Positions 6,259 through 9,564 of a DNA stretch of 9,564 nucleotides are shown piece after piece. The notes below the pieces were generated by a model. That model was not told the origin of the DNA. It saw only the letters and a list, made by a program, of their open reading frames with translations, and ran no database searches. Source of the DNA: Myxococcales bacterium (lineage in GTDB: Bacteria; Myxococcota; Bradymonadia; UBA7976; UBA1532); contig JAGQJJ010000098.1 of NCBI GenBank assembly GCA_020430675.1, forward strand, positions 1-9,564, given 5' to 3'. The translations under genes and the position numbers were made by a program. Positions within the stretch are counted from its first letter, which is position 1. Every line of letters begins with the position of its first letter.

Positions 6259-7911
6259 TCAGCGCCCGCCGAGCCGTCGCTGCACCGCTGGCGGCGCGCC
6301 GGCGACCAACCCCATCCAACGTTTGGCGTCGGCCACGCCCGAGCGGCGATCGGTCAACAGCGGGCGCAGGATCTTGTAGGCGTCGGGTTTGAACGGTGCC
6401 AGCTCAACCGCCCGGGTCAGGAGCTCAACCGCCTGCCGGGCGTAGACCTCGCCCTTGGCCGCGGCCATCTCGCTTGCCAACGCCATCAGCCGGCCCAGGC
6501 GCAGGTCGATGTAGTAGACCGACCAGCGCAGCGCCTCGTCGTCGCCTGCGTCGAGGTGCGCGAGCGGCAGCCGATCGGCCTGGGCCCGCAGAAAAGCCGC
6601 CACCGATTCCATGACCGCACGGTCTCTTTTTGCCTCTTGCAGCCGATCGATACGGTCGAGCACGCAGCGGCTGAGCCACGCCAGCCCATCGGCCTGTGCG
6701 GCCCGGTCGGCGGCGTCGCCCACGGTCAAGGCGCGCTCCAGATAGAAGCGAGCCCGATCCGGGTCGCCCATGCGGTTGAGCGTGCGTCCGACCGCCGCCA
6801 GGGCCGCCACGTCGCCGGGCATGTCGGCCAGCCCTTGCACCGCCAGCCCCAACGCCTGCCGCGCCGCGGGCAGGTCGCCGAGGCGCTGGAAGACTTCGGC
6901 GGCCAGCGCGGCCGGCGAGGGCGGCAGCGGCAGCCCGCGCGCACCAAACGCCGCCAGCAGGTCGAGCCCGGCGCGCACCGGCGCCACCGATTCGCCGTCC
7001 AGCGCCTCCAACTCGGCCGGCGTCTGCCGCGCCCAGGCCAGCTCGGGCGCGTCGGCCAGCAGGCGCACCACCAGATCGCCCGTCTGTTGCAGCGCCGCCG
7101 CCAAGCGCGGCTGCGCCCGGCGTGGATCGAGGCCCGGCAGCGTCGCTTGCACCCGGGCCTCCAACTCGGCCGCGGTGGGCGCGTCGATCACCTCAAAACC
7201 CTGCGCCTGCCAGTGTTTGCGCCACAAGGCGTTGGTGAAGCGCACGGCGAGCAGCGCAGTGCCCGAGAGCGGTGCGAGCGCCTCGACGAGCCACAACAGC
7301 GTTGGATCGCGGGGCGCAAAGCCATGGAAGAAGACCGGCCCACGCTGGGCCAGGCCGCGCAGGTGGGCAAAGAGGGCCGGCGCGCGTTGGGGCAGCGTGT
7401 GCAGGCGCTCGCGGGTCAGCGCCGGCTGGCCCAGCACGACGTCGCCGCGCAGCTTGATCAACGTGCGCTCGCCGGGGAACGGCTGCGGCCGCGCCACCAG
7501 ATCGGCGTCGTCGACCAGCACCCGCGTCGGCTGGCCCAGATCGGCCAACGCCGCCGCAGCGAGGTCATCGGCCGTGGTGCTGACCACCGTGGGCCAAGGC
7601 AGCTCGGTCAGCGCCCGTTGAAACGCCGTGGCCGCGCCGCGCAGCGCGTCGAACGAGGGCAGCGCGTCGCCCATGGCGCGGGCGAGGCCCTCCTCGTCGA
7701 GTGCCTGGGCCGCCAGCGTCAGGCGATCGTCCAGCGAGAGCGCCTCAAAGTTTGACCGATCGGTCAATTTGTGTTGGATCGCGGCGAACACGGCCTCGGG
7801 TTCAACCGCGCCCACCCCGTGGTTGAACTCGGGGCCCAGGAACAACACGCCCTGCGCACGGGCGAGCCCCAATCGAAGACGGACGAGCCTTGGTGGAGTC
7901 ATCGCGCCCAT
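6259..7911 (-). CDS. SIR2-like (degenerate) protein with helical TPR-like C-terminal region
   Basis: This 550-residue protein has no signal peptide or membrane segment. The first 250 or so residues follow the SIR2_2 layout: a Rossmann-like strand with GVLFLGPEFN (21-30) where sirtuins have GAG-x-S, WPTVVSTTADDL (106-117) where TTN-x-D is usual, TLIKLRGD (150-157) where KLHGD is usual, LTRERL, and PVFFHGFAPRDPTLLWLV (192-209), like the FxGYS-x-xDP segment. Thus the expected NAD-site Asn and catalytic His appear to be Ala and Arg, and NAD hydrolysis or deacetylation is doubtful. Residues about 335-510 are Ala/Leu-rich helical repeats resembling TPRs, such as DVAALAAVGRTLNRMGDPDRARFYLERAL. The start is ATG 7911 or the in-frame ATG at 7902; neither has a good ribosome site. 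I recognise no specific function; a scaffold or sensor role is only a guess. SIR2 assignment is by motif pattern. Confidence 0.7.
   Translation of the reverse strand: MGAMTPPRLVRLRLGLARAQGVLFLGPEFNHGVGAVEPEAVFAAIQHKLTDRSNFEALSLDDRLTLAAQALDEEGLARAMGDALPSFDALRGAATAFQRALTELPWPTVVSTTADDLAAAALADLGQPTRVLVDDADLVARPQPFPGERTLIKLRGDVVLGQPALTRERLHTLPQRAPALFAHLRGLAQRGPVFFHGFAPRDPTLLWLVEALAPLSGTALLAVRFTNALWRKHWQAQGFEVIDAPTAAELEARVQATLPGLDPRRAQPRLAAALQQTGDLVVRLLADAPELAWARQTPAELEALDGESVAPVRAGLDLLAAFGARGLPLPPSPAALAAEVFQRLGDLPAARQALGLAVQGLADMPGDVAALAAVGRTLNRMGDPDRARFYLERALTVGDAADRAAQADGLAWLSRCVLDRIDRLQEAKRDRAVMESVAAFLRAQADRLPLAHLDAGDDEALRWSVYYIDLRLGRLMALASEMAAAKGEVYARQAVELLTRAVELAPFKPDAYKILRPLLTDRRSGVADAKRWMGLVAGAPPAVQRRLGGR
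7752..7767. repeat. Perfect 16-base palindrome inside the SIR2-like gene
   Basis: TTGACCGATCGGTCAA reads identically on both strands. It is about 145 bases inside the 5' end of the minus-strand SIR2-like gene, where it encodes Leu-Thr-Asp-Arg-Ser. Its length and symmetry resemble a TetR-family operator, so it could be an intragenic control site; chance from codon choice is also possible. Confidence 0.4.
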
Positions 7912-8018
7912 TGTACGCCGCGGGTCGCGTGCCGGCGAGATCGCCGCGGGCGCGCGATTTTCCTCTGCGCGCCGGGTTGAGGCACGATGGGCATCCGACC
8001 CACCCGTGGGAGACCGTC

Positions 8019-9467
8019 TTGCGCCGTGCGATCATCGTATCGTGGCTGCTGCTCTGGGCGCAGAGCGCCCGGGCCGTGCCGGCGCTTGAGCTGCTGGGCG
8101 GGGCGCGGCCGGATCGCGCGTTTGGCGGTCGCTCGACGCCGATCGGCGCCCAGTCAGCCTACTTCAACCCCGCCTTCCTGCCCGGCACGCCCGGCGGCGC
8201 CGAGCTGACCTTTGTGGCGCTCGACCAGTCGTTGCAGCTCGACCTGTTCGCCCGCCCCGAGGGCTATGACGTGCCCGAAGACGTCTACCGCGCCCGCCAG
8301 CGCACCGACGAGGGCACCACCGCGCGGTTGACCGATCGCCCGCTGCCCACCGGCCGCCTGCGCAACCCGCGCGGGTCCGATGACCCCGACGCCTTCAATC
8401 AGTTTGTCGTCTTTGGCACCACGCTGCCGCTCTGGGCCGATCGACTCACGCTGGGCTTCGTGGCGGTGCTGCCGGTCGGCGTCTTCCAACGCCAGGCGCC
8501 CTTCTACAGCGACGCGCGCGAGCAGGCCTTCAGCAACAGCCTGCACTTCGAACTGCTCGGCGACCGCCTCGACCTGACGCCGTTCACCCTGGGCATGGGC
8601 TTTCGCCCGCTGCCGCATCTGTCGGTGGGTCTGGGCGCGACGCTGATCAATCACGCCGACAGCCGGCCGGCCATTTACGTGCCCGACGCCGCTGATCAAG
8701 AGACCGCCACCACCAACGCTGCGGTGGACGTCTCGGTCGCGCTCGCCCCGCATTTTGGCGTGGTCATCCGCCCCCTCGCCGACGAGCGCCTGCGCTTGAC
8801 CGCCACCGCCCACCTGGCCAGCGAGAGCGCGGTCTCGGGCCGCAGCGCGCTACAGTTCTGGGATTACGAGTACCCCGAGGGCCAGACCGCGCTGTACCAG
8901 CCCTTCCGCCAGGTCTTCGCCCACGAGCCGCTGCGCGTGGGCTTCGGCGCGTCGGGCCGCCTGCCTTCGCTGCCGATTGAGGTGCATGTCGACGGGCTCT
9001 GGACGCGCTGGTCGGCCTATCATGATCGCCATGATGAGGTGCCCGATGACTTCGCTGACACCCTGGGTGTGCAGGGCGGGGTTGATCTCGATATTGATGA
9101 CCTTTCAGTCTCTTTTGGCATGAACTATGCGCCCACGCCGGTGCCCGAACAGACCGGGCGCACCAATTACGTCGACAACGCGCGCCTGGGCGCCCAGGTC
9201 GGCGGGCGCTATGTGATGCCCTTTGAGGGCTGGCATCTGGCGGTTGGCGCGGGTTTTCAGGCGCAGCGACTGCTCGCGCGCGACCACTTCAAGCGCACCG
9301 ACGCGGCGCGCCCGGTGGTTGATGAGTTTCCTGACTCCGTGGACGCGAATACTGGGGCACCGATCGCAAGTTCAGCGGGGGTGCAGACCAATAACCCCGG
9401 TTTCCCCGGTTTTCACAGCGAGGGCTGGCTGCTGGCCGCACTGGTGCGCCTTGAGGTCTTCCGATGA
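8019..9467 (+). CDS. FadL/OMPP1/TodX-type outer-membrane transport protein
   Basis: This is a 482-residue exported beta-barrel protein. The TTG start at 8019 is chosen because GGGAG (8008-8012) lies 6 bases upstream and because it places a clean signal peptide at the N-terminus: Arg-Arg, a hydrophobic core (IIVSWLLLW) and the cleavage motif ARA after residue 19. The mature N-terminus, GGARPDRAFGG followed by SAYFNPAFL (46-54), matches the FadL-family plug region with its NPA motif. The remainder alternates polar and hydrophobic residues in the manner of barrel strands and ends LVRLEVFR. FadL proteins let long-chain fatty acids or other hydrophobic compounds cross the outer membrane by lateral diffusion. 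The nearby fadR-etfBA operon fits this role, but substrate cannot be read from sequence. An upstream in-frame TTG at 7890 would overlap the divergent gene and remove the signal peptide from the N-terminus. The stop overlaps the next gene's start. Confidence 0.82.
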   Translation: MRRAIIVSWLLLWAQSARAVPALELLGGARPDRAFGGRSTPIGAQSAYFNPAFLPGTPGGAELTFVALDQSLQLDLFARPEGYDVPEDVYRARQRTDEGTTARLTDRPLPTGRLRNPRGSDDPDAFNQFVVFGTTLPLWADRLTLGFVAVLPVGVFQRQAPFYSDAREQAFSNSLHFELLGDRLDLTPFTLGMGFRPLPHLSVGLGATLINHADSRPAIYVPDAADQETATTNAAVDVSVALAPHFGVVIRPLADERLRLTATAHLASESAVSGRSALQFWDYEYPEGQTALYQPFRQVFAHEPLRVGFGASGRLPSLPIEVHVDGLWTRWSAYHDRHDEVPDDFADTLGVQGGVDLDIDDLSVSFGMNYAPTPVPEQTGRTNYVDNARLGAQVGGRYVMPFEGWHLAVGAGFQAQRLLARDHFKRTDAARPVVDEFPDSVDANTGAPIASSAGVQTNNPGFPGFHSEGWLLAALVRLEVFR

Positions 9468-9564
9468 GAGCCGCGACCGCGCTGATCGCCGCGCAGCTCA
9501 TCGGCTGTGGGGCCGAGACCGGCAACATCGGGGCCACCGACTTCGTGCCGCAAAGGGTGCTTGA
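9464..9564 (+). CDS. Putative lipoprotein, 5' end only (cut by window edge)
   Basis: The ATG at 9464 shares the sequence ATGA with the stop of the FadL-like gene, indicating translational coupling. The 33 visible codons encode a short positive start (MRAA), a hydrophobic stretch (LIAAQLIG) and a lipobox LIGC with Cys15 as the lipidation site, followed by GAETGNIGATDFVPQ. It is therefore probably an exported lipoprotein working with the outer-membrane protein encoded just upstream. Nothing more can be said from the visible fragment. Confidence 0.72.
   Translation, partial: MRAATALIAAQLIGCGAETGNIGATDFVPQRVL

Noticed and set aside
6556..7755. 399-codon plus-strand open frame opposite the SIR2-like gene
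   Set aside because: It is Arg/Gln/Gly-rich with no domain pattern, whereas the minus-strand protein has SIR2-like and repeat features.
6259..7911. Anti-phage defence system built around the SIR2-like protein
   Set aside because: No second defence component is present, and the expected catalytic residues look absent, so a defence role is not supported by this window.
7977..8005. Promoter for the FadL-like gene (TTGAGG at 7977)
   Set aside because: The -35-like hexamer has no acceptable -10 at 16-18 bases; the sequence there is CCACCC.
8154..8813. 219-codon minus-strand open frame opposite the FadL-like gene
   Set aside because: It is antisense to a protein with a signal peptide and FadL landmarks, and it has no ribosome site or recognisable motif.

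Overview
The window is uniformly GC-rich. It is densely coded, with intergenic gaps from 0 to about 110 bases. A receiver-DUF4388 response regulator of the kind common in Myxococcota and other former Deltaproteobacteria, together with Gram-negative envelope genes (an outer-membrane beta-barrel and a lipoprotein), suggests a bacterium of that broad group. This assignment is an inference from gene content. I see no RNA genes, CRISPR arrays, insertion sequences or phage genes. The many long antisense reading frames are a by-product of high GC.

Left part, minus strand (1-3276): a Rep/UvrD-type SF1 DNA helicase, followed 80 bases downstream by the 5' part of a response regulator that runs off the left edge.

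Centre, plus strand (about 3344-6258): a fatty-acid-catabolism operon. A near-consensus promoter and an 18-base palindrome TGAATGA-CCGT-TCATTCA precede a TetR-family regulator that resembles Bacillus subtilis FadR. It is followed by etfB (start and stop overlap), etfA (21-base gap) and a PqqD-like protein (5-base gap). The palindrome fits the B. subtilis FadR box, and fadR next to etfB-etfA is also the B. subtilis arrangement. The likely logic is that FadR represses its own operon until long-chain acyl-CoA accumulates, after which EtfAB carries electrons from acyl-CoA dehydrogenases towards the respiratory chain.

Right part: a minus-strand protein with a degenerate SIR2-like N-terminus and a helical, TPR-like C-terminus (6259-7911) meets the PqqD-like gene tail to tail with no intergenic base. 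Divergent from it, on the plus strand, are a FadL/OMPP1-type outer-membrane protein (8019-9467) and, overlapping its stop codon, the start of a lipoprotein gene cut by the right edge. A FadL-like porin near a FadR-EtfBA operon fits uptake and oxidation of hydrophobic substrates, although no FadR box is seen in front of it.

The observations most worth following are the FadR box and operon in this Gram-negative setting, a possible ATC start codon for fadR, the SIR2-like protein that lacks its expected catalytic residues, and a PqqD-like protein with a repeat-derived N-terminal extension.
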